From the NCBI RefSeq assembly GCF_900113125.1, contig NZ_FOOG01000008.1, positions 1 to 64,000 on the forward strand: a DNA stretch of 64,000 nt, given 5' to 3'. The position numbers were made by a program, and so were the translations under genes. Source of the DNA: Halobacillus alkaliphilus. GTDB lineage: Bacteria > Bacillota > Bacilli > Bacillales > Halobacillaceae. The notes under the pieces are model-generated. The model was not told the DNA's origin and did no database searches. It worked only from the letters and a program-made list of their open reading frames with translations. This document shows, in pieces, positions 1-8,580 of the stretch. The first letter of the stretch is position 1, and each line of letters starts with the position of its first letter.

Positions 1-256
1 GGAAACGCCATCGATCTTCAAAAGAATGATGGAATGGTTGAGGAGAAGGCTCCGGATGATTCGATGGAAAGAATGGAAATTGCCTAAGACAAAAGTGAAT
101 AATTTAATAGCATTGGGAGTGACAAAGGCGAAAGCCTTCGAATGGGGAAATACAAGAAAAGGCTACTGGCGTATAGCCAGTAGCCCAATTCTCCATCGCA
201 CACTCAATGACCATTATTGGCAACGTATGGGTTTGAAATCATTGAATGCACGTTGA
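1..256 (+). CDS. Group II intron reverse transcriptase/maturase, C-terminal fragment (cut by window edge)
   Basis: The frame is open from the first base of the window, so this is the last ~84 residues of a longer protein. The tail reads WKEWKLPKTK, then NTRKGYWRIASSPILHRTL and GLKSL, which is the conserved C-terminal maturase/thumb signature of bacterial group II intron proteins (LtrA type). No HNH endonuclease motif follows, since the protein stops right after GLKSLNAR. The stop is followed directly by the intron RNA domains V and VI, the normal arrangement for an ORF in domain IV. The protein helps splice its own intron and reverse-transcribes it into DNA targets. Whether the upstream RT domain is intact cannot be seen here. 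Confidence 0.9.
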   Translation, partial: ETPSIFKRMMEWLRRRLRMIRWKEWKLPKTKVNNLIALGVTKAKAFEWGNTRKGYWRIASSPILHRTLNDHYWQRMGLKSLNAR

Positions 257-336
257 ATTTTATGAAACCGCCGTATACGGAACCGTACGTACGGTGGTGT
301 GAGAGGACGGAGGTTAGTCACCTCCTCCTACTCGAT
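1..336 (+). mobile_element. Group II intron, 3' end
   Basis: After the maturase stop there is a domain V-like hairpin (about 265-297): ACCGCCGTA and TACGGTGGT pair around a GAAC-type internal region. A domain VI-like hairpin follows (GGAGGT loop ACCTCC, about 309-325), then CCTACTCGAT, a typical bacterial group II intron 3' end with a branch-point A. I place the 3' splice boundary near 336. The intron ends only 15 bp beyond the stop codon of the convergent YjiH-type gene. Its 5' end lies outside the window. Confidence 0.82.
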
Positions 337-351
337 TGGGATGCCACTTAA

Positions 352-1707
352 TTAAAAAAGAAGGTGAGCGACAAGTGTAATAATAGGAAGTGTAATAATT
401 GTACGCTCTAGAAAAATGATGAACAGGTCTGTTAAGTTAACGGGCACTTTTGAACCTAACAACAGCCCGCCGACTTCTGACATATAAATTAACTGAGTGA
501 CCGATAGACAAGCAATAATAAATCGAGTCATCTCGCTTTCAATGGAAGCTCCAATAATTGCAGGTAAGAACATATCAGCAAAGCCTACAAGAATCGTTTC
601 AGAAGCTGCTTGAGCTGATGGAATCTGCATAAGTTCCAATAACGGAATAAAAGGCATTCCAAGCCATGTGAAGAACGGAGTGAATTCTGCAATCACAAGA
701 GCGATAGTTCCAAGCGCCATTACAATTGGAGCTACACCCATCCACATATCCAGAATGTTTTGCCCGCCCTGTTTAAAGAAGTCGGTTAATCCTTTAGCTT
801 TACTTCCACGCTTAACAGCTTGAGTATATCCGTAGGTGAAAATGTTGTGCTCATCAGGAACTTCTTCGCTGATGTCACCCGCTTCCTCTGTCACATAGGT
901 ATTCATTTTGCGTGAAAGAGGCGGAATTCTCGGCATAATTAGAGCTGCAATGAAACCAGCTAAAGCAACGGTTAAATAAAAGGGAATGAACATATCAGCT
1001 AAACCGACTTGTTCGATGACTACCAGACTGAAGGTAATGGAAACAACAGAGAATGTGGTACCAATAACTGCTGCTTCCCTTTTCGTGTAATAGCCTTCTT
1101 CGTATTGTTTACTGGTAAGCAGAACTCCAATAGTTCCGTCACCAAGCCAGGAAGCAAGGGAATCTATGGAAGAACGACCAGGTAATCGGAATAAAGGACG
1201 CATGATTTTAGTTAATAATGTACCGAATAATTCCAATAGTCCATAATTTAATAAAAGGGGTAAAAATAAGCCCGCAAATAAGAAGACGGCGAATAATACA
1301 TGCAATAATGAGTCCAGCAGCAGCCCGCCTGTATCTTCAGAAATGATTGCCTGCGGCCCGATTTGAAAGTAGACCATAATAGCAAATATCATTCCCAGCA
1401 CTCTTGTTACTACCCAAACGGGAGGTACATGGAATAATGATTTGAAAAAAGGATATTTATCCAATGAATTTGGCCCTGCTATTTTTGCCAGTACGGTGGC
1501 AATAGCTGTAATTGAAATAATTATCATCATAATGAGGGATAAATAGCTTCCGAGGAGCTCCTGCAGCCATGTAGCCAAAACGGCAATCGGAATAGTAACG
1601 GCTCCATCCTCAATATCCACGATCGGGTACATGAATAGAAAAATACCGATCAGAGAAGGAATGATGAAAAGTAAATGTGATGATGGTTTGAAATTTCTTG
1701 CTTTCAT
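352..1707 (-). CDS. YjiH family membrane protein with nucleoside-recognition (Gate) domains
   Basis: This is a polytopic membrane protein of 451 residues with about 10 hydrophobic helices. The segment YEEGYYTKREAAVIGTTFS and the later LGTIALVIAEFTPFFTWLG region match the YjiH/nucleoside-recognition family seen in Firmicutes. The substrate is not established for this family. An upstream in-frame ATG at 1854 exists, but it has no good ribosome binding site and would add 49 polar residues. I choose 1707 because GGAGAG lies about 7 bases upstream and the protein then starts just before its first helix. No canonical terminator is visible between its stop and the group II intron end. Confidence 0.8.
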   Translation of the reverse strand: MKARNFKPSSHLLFIIPSLIGIFLFMYPIVDIEDGAVTIPIAVLATWLQELLGSYLSLIMMIIISITAIATVLAKIAGPNSLDKYPFFKSLFHVPPVWVVTRVLGMIFAIMVYFQIGPQAIISEDTGGLLLDSLLHVLFAVFLFAGLFLPLLLNYGLLELFGTLLTKIMRPLFRLPGRSSIDSLASWLGDGTIGVLLTSKQYEEGYYTKREAAVIGTTFSVVSITFSLVVIEQVGLADMFIPFYLTVALAGFIAALIMPRIPPLSRKMNTYVTEEAGDISEEVPDEHNIFTYGYTQAVKRGSKAKGLTDFFKQGGQNILDMWMGVAPIVMALGTIALVIAEFTPFFTWLGMPFIPLLELMQIPSAQAASETILVGFADMFLPAIIGASIESEMTRFIIACLSVTQLIYMSEVGGLLLGSKVPVNLTDLFIIFLERTIITLPIITLVAHLLF

Positions 1708-2054
1708 CCAATGTCTCTCCTGTCGTTCATTAGTTTTAACTCTGAAAATGTGACGGTTTATTGCTGGCAGGAATTCACCGCTATTCCAACGAAAGTGGGG
1801 AGTACCCTGAATCTCTTTCTGATTCTGTAGGTGTTTAAATACAGGTGATTTCATCCTATGTAACCATTCTTAACTTAACAGAGCTTTATTTTATAACGGG
1901 TAATCAGAATAAATATACAGCATTTTATATTTTAATACGGATAGCGATAAAAACCAATAGGCAATCAGAGGGAGGATTAGTTCCTTATATATGTTAATTC
2001 GACAATTTAGAGGTGGAATCCTTGTGAGGGATAGAAAGATTTAGGAGGGATATT

Positions 2055-2570
2055 GTGATTGGGTCGGATCCATGTATTCAACTGGTGAGAGAGAGAAGTT
2101 CGGCTATTCACCGGGGCTATGATGAACGATTGTTTACTACAATCTTTATCTTAGATGATTACCAAAAAGTGAAAATGGGGAGATACTCGCTCCAGACTTT
2201 TCACGCACGTCAAAAATATGTATTGATGGCTTTTCAACCTGAGCTGTTAAAGGAATTGGGGAGAATAGCGGCCAATCATACGCATGAATCAAAAGCTCGA
2301 TTGCTGGAAGACTATGAGTTTAATTTGAGAAAAATTCTGAATGATAAACCGAATCGTGGATCCCATGTCAATGTTTGTCAGCATATCGCCGGTTATTTCA
2401 AAAACGATTGGTCTTCATCAGAAAAAGAAATATTTAATAAGCAGCTTGTCCTTTACAAGGAAGGGAAAGTGGGGCTGTCAGTGTTGAAAAAACGACTGGC
2501 CTTTTGGGCCAGTCGTTTGGATAAGAAATATTTATTGCAACAAACGTATCTTTCATCTTTTTTAAGTTAG
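2055..2570 (+). CDS. DUF1722 (YbgA-like) protein
   Basis: This 171-residue protein has the DUF1722 pattern: FHARQKYVLMAFQPELLKEL near residues 47-66, SHVNVCQHIAGYFK in the middle and LLQQTYLSSF at the end, matching YbgA-type proteins. YbgA domains are often fused to DUF523; here the domain stands alone. The molecular role is unknown, though some relatives sit beside photolyase genes. The start is GTG at 2055, six bases after AGGAGGG. A perfect 12-bp inverted repeat lies inside the last 30 codons (2490-2518) and looks like the terminator of the convergent kinase gene, so coding sequence and terminator share bases. Confidence 0.8.
   Translation: MIGSDPCIQLVRERSSAIHRGYDERLFTTIFILDDYQKVKMGRYSLQTFHARQKYVLMAFQPELLKELGRIAANHTHESKARLLEDYEFNLRKILNDKPNRGSHVNVCQHIAGYFKNDWSSSEKEIFNKQLVLYKEGKVGLSVLKKRLAFWASRLDKKYLLQQTYLSSFLS
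2487..2518 (-). terminator. Rho-independent terminator inside the DUF1722 coding region
   Basis: AAACGACTGGCC pairs perfectly with GGCCAGTCGTTT around a 5-base loop. Read on the minus strand, the hairpin ends in six T residues, the form expected for a terminator of the fructosamine-kinase-like gene that stops at 2595. It lies wholly within the plus-strand DUF1722 reading frame. Confidence 0.75.
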
Positions 2571-2594
2571 GCTAACGTGAAATCAAAGCTTGTT

Positions 2595-3461
2595 TTAGTC
2601 TGTATAACGGTTTAGGATTCGATCAACGCTGCTACCGTAACTTTCCCCGAACATATTAAGATGAACGAGCAAATAAAAGAGTTGATAAAGCGGTTTGACC
2701 TCTTCGTAGTTGGAAGGGAGCGGAAATGTCTGCTCGTAAGCCTTGTAAAAGGAGGAAGGAAAGCCTCCAAATAATTCTGTAAAGGCGAGTTCGAATGCAT
2801 GATCTCCATACAGGGCGGAAGGATCAATAAGGTAAGGGCGGCCCTCTGCATCTGACATCCAGTTCCCGCCCCAAAGATCTCCGTGAAGGAGCGAGGACTC
2901 AGGTTTTTCTGGTATCCACTGATCGAGTTTCTCTAACAACGCTTCGAGTTTCGAACGTCGTTTTGCGGAAGCTCGTCCATTTTGGATGGCTAATTGAAGC
3001 TGAGGAGCCAGCCTGTAGTCCCTGTAATATTCAAGCCAGGACGTTTTCCAATCATTAGGCTGGTCCAGTTCCCCTACAAAAGTGGAATGCCCGAGTCCGT
3101 ATTGCTCAGCCGTTTCTTTATGCATTAAGGCCAGGTTCCTGCCCAACTCTTCAGGGGATGCTTGACCGCCTTGCTGGATCCAATCCATAATGAGCACACC
3201 TTTTTCACCATTTTCCGGCTCATCATAGTAATGAACTTGCGGAACTTGGATGGTACGAGTTTTTTGGATTCGCTCGAGCCCATCAGCTTCTACTTTGAAA
3301 AAGTGAGAAGGAACCCCTTCGTTTCCTTTAATAAAGTAAGGTTGTTTGTTCGTCCTAATGTAATACGACTGATTGATATCGCCACCGCTCACTTGCTTCA
3401 TGGATTCAATCGGAGTCTGATCTCCAATTGAATGTAAAGCGTTTCTAATGACTTTCTCCAT
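2595..3461 (-). CDS. Fructosamine kinase family protein
   Basis: This 288-residue protein belongs to the fructosamine/ketosamine-3-kinase family within the aminoglycoside-phosphotransferase-like fold. Visible motifs are the N-terminal nucleotide-binding region (VSGGDINQSYYI), the catalytic loop LLHGDLWGGNW (about residues 191-201) with the catalytic Asp, and the metal-binding LIDPSALYGD that corresponds to DFG. Such kinases phosphorylate sugar-amine adducts on proteins or small molecules, which then break down (deglycation). The start follows AAGGAGGGG with good spacing. It sits 35 bp downstream of the acetyltransferase gene on the same strand and probably forms a two-gene unit with it. The exact substrate is not known. 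Confidence 0.87.
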   Translation of the reverse strand: MEKVIRNALHSIGDQTPIESMKQVSGGDINQSYYIRTNKQPYFIKGNEGVPSHFFKVEADGLERIQKTRTIQVPQVHYYDEPENGEKGVLIMDWIQQGGQASPEELGRNLALMHKETAEQYGLGHSTFVGELDQPNDWKTSWLEYYRDYRLAPQLQLAIQNGRASAKRRSKLEALLEKLDQWIPEKPESSLLHGDLWGGNWMSDAEGRPYLIDPSALYGDHAFELAFTELFGGFPSSFYKAYEQTFPLPSNYEEVKPLYQLFYLLVHLNMFGESYGSSVDRILNRYTD

Positions 3462-3496
3462 GACAGTTTCCCCTCCTTAAAGAATATAGAAAATAT

Positions 3497-4399
3497 TTAG
3501 TGGAAAATGTTAAGTACCGGCGGTTTTTGTTTTTCGATGGTCTTTTGATAGGCGTGAATGGTATTGATTTCTCTAAATCCAAAGCGTCTATAAAGGTTTT
3601 CCGCCTGTTCATTCTGTGTGCGAACGGAAAGGGTGACTACATCTAAATGGAGAGCGTGAAAAGCATATTGAAGTGCGTGTTCAATCAACTCTGTTCCGAT
3701 TCCGCTGCCCTGTTCATGTTTATTGACGTTCACAAAACATATTTCGCCTTCATGACCATCAAGAATCGTTTCAAAATATAAGTAACCTGCTATTTCACCA
3801 TCTAATTGGTAACCCCAAAGTTGGTTCCCCGAATGCCTGGATAACTGAATCATTTCTTCTGTCGTATAATACGATGCTTTGGGGTGCAGCTTATCAAGAG
3901 CCTCAAAATCATCTTGATGCATCTCTGTAATGGAACGACTTTCCTTATGTGAAGGGTCGAAGTTCGTTCGATGGACAGCCAGCGTCTTTTCAACATTGTA
4001 TAATTCAAAAGCGTGACGTTTTGTAAAAGCCAGCAGATGATGATTAGCTTCAAAGCAGGCAACCTTCACCACATCGAAGTGTAGCTGCATAGTGACCGAA
4101 GCCTTCTCCCACATGCTTTCAATTACTGCCTGGTGTTCTTTTGTAGCGAATGGACCGAGCAAACGGCAAAGTTTTTGTTCAAAAAACGGCAGGATTCCTA
4201 GAAATCCAATGATTTCTTCCCCTTCCCATGCCACGTAAGCCAAAGGTTCCTTGAACTGAGTGAGCGTCCAGATTTGTTCGAAGATTTCGTTAGGATCCGA
4301 TGCCAGCCAGGCGACATAGTGGTGGTCTATTTCGTTCATATGATAAAGCCAATTGGCAACTTTATGTAGATTCTTGACTTCAAGTTCGCTGATATTCAT
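3497..4399 (-). CDS. GNAT family N-acetyltransferase
   Basis: This is a 300-residue protein with a C-terminal GNAT domain. EICFVNVNKHEQGSGIGTEL is the acetyl-CoA pyrophosphate loop (Q/RxxGxG/A), followed by LDVVTLSVRTQNEQAENLYRRFGF, the classic beta4-alpha-beta5 end. The N-terminal half (YVAWEGEEIIGFLGILPFF) also looks GNAT-like, so this may be a double-domain form. I start at 4399 because AAGGTGA lies six bases upstream; a longer frame to 4447 lacks such a site. Acceptor unknown. It is upstream of the fructosamine-kinase-like gene on the same strand. Confidence 0.83.
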   Translation of the reverse strand: MNISELEVKNLHKVANWLYHMNEIDHHYVAWLASDPNEIFEQIWTLTQFKEPLAYVAWEGEEIIGFLGILPFFEQKLCRLLGPFATKEHQAVIESMWEKASVTMQLHFDVVKVACFEANHHLLAFTKRHAFELYNVEKTLAVHRTNFDPSHKESRSITEMHQDDFEALDKLHPKASYYTTEEMIQLSRHSGNQLWGYQLDGEIAGYLYFETILDGHEGEICFVNVNKHEQGSGIGTELIEHALQYAFHALHLDVVTLSVRTQNEQAENLYRRFGFREINTIHAYQKTIEKQKPPVLNIFH

Positions 4400-4576
4400 A
4401 GAATCACCTTTTCTTTTTAAACAAAGCATGACACAACCGTTAATCAAAATTCAAGCCTGAGGGAGGGGGGCAGTTAGAGTATGAAGAGTGGACAGATCTT
4501 CCTGTCATTTACATGATTGACATGGGTGAGACAGGGGAAATGGAAGATTAGGACTGTTGAAAAGGGAGACAGAAGG

Positions 4577-6241
4577 ATGAAAAATCGTTTAAAATACATA
4601 TCGATTTATAGAATTTCCATTATTGTTTGGATGTCTATAAAGTTCCTTGTTCAAATTTTCTGGTTTCAAAAGAAACACCGCATTTGGGATCAGGATACCA
4701 AAAGAAAATGGGAAGACATGCTGGAAAAGCAGGCAGGCGAATACCGTAAAAAGGCCATCGCGCTTGGCGGACTTCTTATTAAGTTTGGACAGTTTTTAAG
4801 TTCACGAGGTGACTTGCTTCCGCGGGCTTTTATTAAAGAATTAGAAGGGCTTGTGGACCGCGTAGAACCTATGCCTTTTTACAGATCAAAAGAAATTATG
4901 GAAGAAGACTGGAATGCGCCTCTGGAAGAGCATTTATCCAACATTCACGAAGATCCAGTGGCATCAGCTTCCATTGGTGAAGTCTATAAAGCTTCTTTAA
5001 AAGATGGAACTGCTGTCGCGGTTAAAGTTCAGCGATACCGTGTGAAGGATATTTTTAAAATGGATTTCAAAGCTTTGAAAATTGTTTTCTGGCTGGTCGA
5101 CCGTTTTACATCTTATGGGAAGAAAGCTGATTTACCAGCCTTGTACCGTGAGGTCGTCAGGGTGATTAGCAATGAACTGGACTTTACGATGGAACTTGAG
5201 AACGGAAATCAATTCAAAAAGAAATTCAGCCATTTTCCTTCCGTTTATATTCCGGATTACTACACGGATTTGTCTACTAAACGTGTGCTTGTTATGGAGT
5301 GGATTGAAGGAACCAAAATTACAGATTTATCTTTTATAAAGAAACATCAAATCAGCCGGGAGCACATTGCAAAAACATTATTTGATTTAAGCGTTGAACA
5401 GTTCCTCGATGCGGGAATGTTCCATTCGGACCCTCATCCAGGAAATCTAATGCTTCAATCAGACGGGACAATTGTTGTGATTGATTTTGGGATGGTAGGG
5501 GAGATACGGCAGGAGGACACCAATTCCATCCGGGCTATGGTTCAAGGCTTTATTTTGGAAGACTACGATAGGGTAGTCGCCGCTTTACAGGACATGGATT
5601 TTTTATTGGAAAACGCAGATACGGAACGTGTGAAGAAACTGATCAAGCAAACGACCAATATGTATCTAGAAGGGAACTTTGACAAGCTGGATGCGAATAT
5701 GATGAATGATGTGATGACAGATATTCAGCAATTTGTTAAAGACCAGCCTATCCAGCTTCCTGCTGATTATGCTTTTCTGGGCAGAGCTACCTCGATTATC
5801 GTCGGAGTTCTAAGCAGCGTGTACCCTCAAGTGGATCTGATTCAATGGGGGCGTCCGGTAATCAAGGAATGGGTGTCAGGAGAAGACTCGAATTACTCTA
5901 TTTTTAAAGAAGTGGCTAAAGAAACCGCCCGTCCGCTTTTATCCTTACCAAGAGCGCTTGTCGAATATTTGGAAGATGGTGACAAGGAGCGAGAGTGGAA
6001 GAGTTATCACCAGAGAAACCATTTATTTCATCAATTTTACTTATTTTATGCCTGTTTATCACTCGTTTTCATCAGTTCTGGTGCTGCAGCATTGTATCTT
6101 ACAGTAATCCAAACGGTGCTGCCATCCATTTGGGTAGGAGTTTCACTGCTTTGCTTAGGTCTTATAGGATTCATAAGCTGTGTCATGAGTCATTTCAAAA
6201 TGATTAAACGAATACATCATAATAGGAGGAATGAAGTATGA
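4577..6241 (+). CDS. ABC1/UbiB (AarF) family atypical kinase
   Basis: This 554-residue protein has the full UbiB-family signature. The KxGQ motif is in IKFGQFLSSRGDLLP (about residue 70), the Ala-rich loop is ASASIGEVYKASL followed by VAVKVQ with the ATP-site Lys, the catalytic segment is HSDPHPGNLML, and VIDFGMVGEI supplies the DFG-type Asp. Two hydrophobic helices at the C-terminus (about 490-545) anchor it in the membrane. Family members affect quinone and isoprenoid lipid metabolism through ATPase activity. Firmicutes usually make menaquinone, so the precise role here is open. I start at 4577, after AGGGAGACAGAAGG. The stop overlaps the next ATG (ATGA), so the two genes are translationally coupled. 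Confidence 0.87.
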   Translation: MKNRLKYISIYRISIIVWMSIKFLVQIFWFQKKHRIWDQDTKRKWEDMLEKQAGEYRKKAIALGGLLIKFGQFLSSRGDLLPRAFIKELEGLVDRVEPMPFYRSKEIMEEDWNAPLEEHLSNIHEDPVASASIGEVYKASLKDGTAVAVKVQRYRVKDIFKMDFKALKIVFWLVDRFTSYGKKADLPALYREVVRVISNELDFTMELENGNQFKKKFSHFPSVYIPDYYTDLSTKRVLVMEWIEGTKITDLSFIKKHQISREHIAKTLFDLSVEQFLDAGMFHSDPHPGNLMLQSDGTIVVIDFGMVGEIRQEDTNSIRAMVQGFILEDYDRVVAALQDMDFLLENADTERVKKLIKQTTNMYLEGNFDKLDANMMNDVMTDIQQFVKDQPIQLPADYAFLGRATSIIVGVLSSVYPQVDLIQWGRPVIKEWVSGEDSNYSIFKEVAKETARPLLSLPRALVEYLEDGDKEREWKSYHQRNHLFHQFYLFYACLSLVFISSGAAALYLTVIQTVLPSIWVGVSLLCLGLIGFISCVMSHFKMIKRIHHNRRNEV

Positions 6242-6537
6242 GCGATTTACTGAAGAAAGGATTTCATTTAGGGCTGGGAGCGGCTATCAGCGGAAAAGAA
6301 AAATTCGAGAAAATGGTAAATGAAATGGTGAAACATGGGGATGTGAGTCCGGCGCAGGCGAAAACGATGATCAACTCCTGGATCAGTAAAGGCGAGAACG
6401 TGGATAAAGAATGGTCTGACCACTCAAAAGCGAAGTTTCAGGATCGTATGAAAGAACTTGGCTTTGTATCAAAAGAAGAATATGAACTTCTTGAAGCAAG
6501 AATTCAAAGACTTGAAAATTTATATAATCAACGGTAA
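6238..6537 (+). CDS. Phasin-like coiled-coil protein
   Basis: This is a 99-residue, highly charged helical protein. An N-terminal LLKKGFHLGLGAAISGKEK segment is followed by amphipathic helices and a C-terminal leucine-rich coil (YELLEARIQRLENLY). Similar short proteins are annotated as phasin-family or PHA-granule-associated-like and often follow UbiB-like genes in Bacillales. It overlaps the kinase gene by four bases, so a joint function is likely, perhaps as a partner or membrane adaptor of the kinase; this is inference. A strong terminator follows directly. Confidence 0.7.
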   Translation: MSDLLKKGFHLGLGAAISGKEKFEKMVNEMVKHGDVSPAQAKTMINSWISKGENVDKEWSDHSKAKFQDRMKELGFVSKEEYELLEARIQRLENLYNQR

Positions 6538-6542
6538 TAACC

Positions 6543-6578
6543 GGCGTCTCTTCTAATAGAAGGGACGCTGTTTTTTTA
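6543..6578 (+). terminator. Rho-independent terminator after the kinase-phasin operon
   Basis: GCGTCTCTTCT pairs with AGAAGGGACGC (one T-G pair) around a short loop, followed by a run of T residues. Confidence 0.9.
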
Positions 6579-6730
6579 TTTTAAATGTGGGAGCAAATTT
6601 GTCATATGAGAGGCGGAGGCACTCCAACCTTCTGAGAAAACGAAGTAAATATAAATTCGTCTTTCACTTTGTGGATGTCATTTGGGTAATGATTATCCTT
6701 ATTGTTTATGCGCCTTAGTTGTTTTAATTA

Positions 6731-7350
6731 GGCTCGGTTAAACTCCGTTGTTGATTTCTCATAAAAGGTTTATTAAACAAACGGGCCGAATAGTTGAAGA
6801 CTCAGTTTCGAGATATTGTGTGGAGAAAGGGGCGGAAGGGAACGACTCGCTTTCCGCGGGCATGTGGTGAGCTTCCTCAGGCTTCGCCTTCCGGGATCTC
6901 ACCGATCATGTTCATCCCGCAGGAGTCTTCGCCGTTCCCTTCCGCCCCTTTGCGATCATGGAGAGCTCGAAATTCCCTGCATCAACGCCTTCGAATGAAC
7001 CAGTCTCATCTATGATCCAAACTGGTTTTTACGTGTGTTTACGTGTAGGAACCCTGTACTATAAGCATATGAGGCAGATGCAGCATGGTTCCTTTTTGCT
7101 ATAGCAGGGTCCGTTCGCAGCATTATAGTTGGGTTGGTGGGGAAATGGCGAGACTCCCATGGGAGAAGGGACTAGGTGAGATCCCGCAGGGAGTGAAACG
7201 AGCGAGGAAGCTCACCGTTCCCCCATAGGAAAGCGAGTTATTTCCCCACCAGCCCTTATCCATCTAACGTAACGGACCCAATTTATCTCGAAACTGAGTC
7301 TTCAAGTAATGGGAGCTTTTCTTTAAAATCAACACGGGTAGTTAACAGAG
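6731..7350. repeat. Large terminal-inverted-repeat element, copy A
   Basis: A perfect 22-bp inner terminal inverted repeat, containing GACTCAGTTTCGAGATA, lies at 6794-6815 and 7284-7305. Weaker outer arms follow the pattern GGCTC...GTTAAAC...GTTGATTT at 6731 and its inverse near 7350. The interior holds GC-rich partly palindromic blocks such as CTTTCCGCGGGCATGTGG and CCCGCAGGAGTCTTCGCC. Short open frames inside do not resemble proteins. The whole body recurs at 45905-46625 in opposite orientation and, as mosaics, at 20983-21340 and 29050-29728. It fills the 876-bp gap between the phasin gene and the next gene. No transposase is present, so it is non-autonomous or an RNA-type repeat. Confidence 0.85.
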
Positions 7351-7413
7351 ATTGAGCCATGCTGGTAGAAACTCATACCGGCTAGGAAGGTCTGCTGCAG
7401 AACACTATATTTT

Positions 7414-8136
7414 TTAGAGAAGTTTAATTCTTATTCCCAATTTATAAAATCCGTACATAAAAGCAAATGCAATGAACGCAGTTGCAGATAAATTAAGATA
7501 ATAGATCATTCCTTCTCCCATAAGGCTGAGGGGAGTAAAGACAGTGGGGGGGTGTTCCAAATATAAATAATTTGCATCCATAAGAGGGTTAAGAAAGCTT
7601 ATAATTAAGGCATAGCCCACTAATAGTAGATAACTAGTGGTCATATCCTTCCAAGTAATACGGACAGAAGAGGTCACCACAAGAAACAAGCTTGCCCAAG
7701 GAATAGCCATATGGTGCAGGAAGAACTTCCAGAAACGATAATGTTGAAAGTCAAAGGGTACATCAGGGGTGATCAGTGCAATAAGAGCAGGAAGAATGCC
7801 TATGAAAAAATTGATTTTGATTAGCGTCGGTTGATAGGTAATAAGAGTATAGATCCCTATCAAAGAAGCGATTCCGCATAAGTGCAGGGGCACATGACCA
7901 CTCAGACTCCAGACCCCATTTACATAAGCCCATAACTGATAGCTGATCTCGGAAAGCAGGAGAAGAACCAGTAAAGAATACCTCATAACCTGACGAAACC
8001 GTTCATGTGTATGAAACCATTTAGAAGCCAGAGCAATACTGAAAAGAACAAACGTGAAGATAAAAAGCATGGTTATGTGACTGGCCCCCAGTATTTCAAA
8101 GGGATAACGGCTTCCTGTTCCGAACCAATCTTTCAT
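7414..8136 (-). CDS. TIGR02206 family (YwaF-like) membrane protein
   Basis: This 240-residue integral membrane protein has about seven hydrophobic helices and the signature HVPLHLCGIASLIGIYTLI in the middle, typical of the TIGR02206/YwaF family. The start FGTGSRYPFEILGASHITML and the late LSLMGEGMIYYLNLSATA fit the family too. The function of the family is unknown. I start at ATG 8136, with AGGATG nine bases upstream; a GTG at 8145 is possible but would sit on the ribosome binding site. It is divergent from the small Cys protein gene that begins at 8218. Confidence 0.8.
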   Translation of the reverse strand: MKDWFGTGSRYPFEILGASHITMLFIFTFVLFSIALASKWFHTHERFRQVMRYSLLVLLLLSEISYQLWAYVNGVWSLSGHVPLHLCGIASLIGIYTLITYQPTLIKINFFIGILPALIALITPDVPFDFQHYRFWKFFLHHMAIPWASLFLVVTSSVRITWKDMTTSYLLLVGYALIISFLNPLMDANYLYLEHPPTVFTPLSLMGEGMIYYLNLSATAFIAFAFMYGFYKLGIRIKLL

Positions 8137-8217
8137 TAGGTACACATCCTAGTGAAGCAGATTTCGCTGTGCTATGATGATTTTACCATACGTTTGCCGG
8201 GTGAAAGGAGGCAGGAG

Positions 8218-8439
8218 ATGAAGAGACAGGTTAATTGCTTTCAGTGTAAACATTTTCACATTACTTGGAATCCAGCTTTTCCTAGAGCTTGCGATGCCTA
8301 TGGTTTTAAAGCTAAGGAGATGCCTTCACAGCTGGTGTTTCATGTGACTGGAATTGAATGCATGGAATTTGAGCCGAAACAATCTGAGAAAAGGGAGAAA
8401 AAGCCATTTATCTCCTCAACCTTTGATGTACGACTGTAA
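8218..8439 (+). CDS. Small conserved Cys-containing protein, function unknown
   Basis: This 73-residue protein starts at ATG 8218, where an AGGAG-type site lies upstream (GGAGGCAGGAG). Its core is CFQCKHFHITWNPAFPRACD, followed by AYGFKAKEMPSQLVF and TGIECMEF. Four spaced Cys (CxxC, one Cys in PRAC, one in IEC) and several His suggest a small metal site, but no named family comes to mind beyond a conserved Bacillaceae protein. A frame extending upstream to 8152 has no ribosome binding site. It stands alone between a divergent membrane-protein gene and the transporter. Confidence 0.7.
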   Translation: MKRQVNCFQCKHFHITWNPAFPRACDAYGFKAKEMPSQLVFHVTGIECMEFEPKQSEKREKKPFISSTFDVRL

Positions 8440-8580
8440 ATAATATGAAATTTTCAGAATTCATATGGAAATCCTTTTATTCTATGGTATGCTGATGGAT
8501 ATTTAGTATGGCCTCCAGGTCATCTGACAGCTTTACCCTACAAAAGTAGGGAGAAATGCAGGAAAGGAGTTGAGAGTTTT
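8440..8580 (+). promoter_or_regulatory. Leader of the sodium-dependent transporter gene, unidentified
   Basis: This 141-bp leader has a possible -10 (TGGTATGCT near 8485-8493), a GCCTCCAGGTCATCTGAC stretch and a small perfect hairpin CCCTAC-AAAA-GTAGGG (8536-8551) just before the ribosome binding site GGAAAGGAG. I could not match it to a known riboswitch class, including glycine. Confidence 0.3.

Noticed and set aside
6794-7015. Short open reading frames inside the repeat copies (also in copies C, D and E)
   Set aside because: They lack ribosome binding sites, differ between copies because of frameshifts, and consist of translated hairpin repeats (PRACGELPQAS-like). No protein family resembles them.
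8440-8580. Glycine riboswitch before the Na+-dependent transporter
   Set aside because: The conserved glycine-aptamer core is absent; only one small CCCTAC hairpin is visible.
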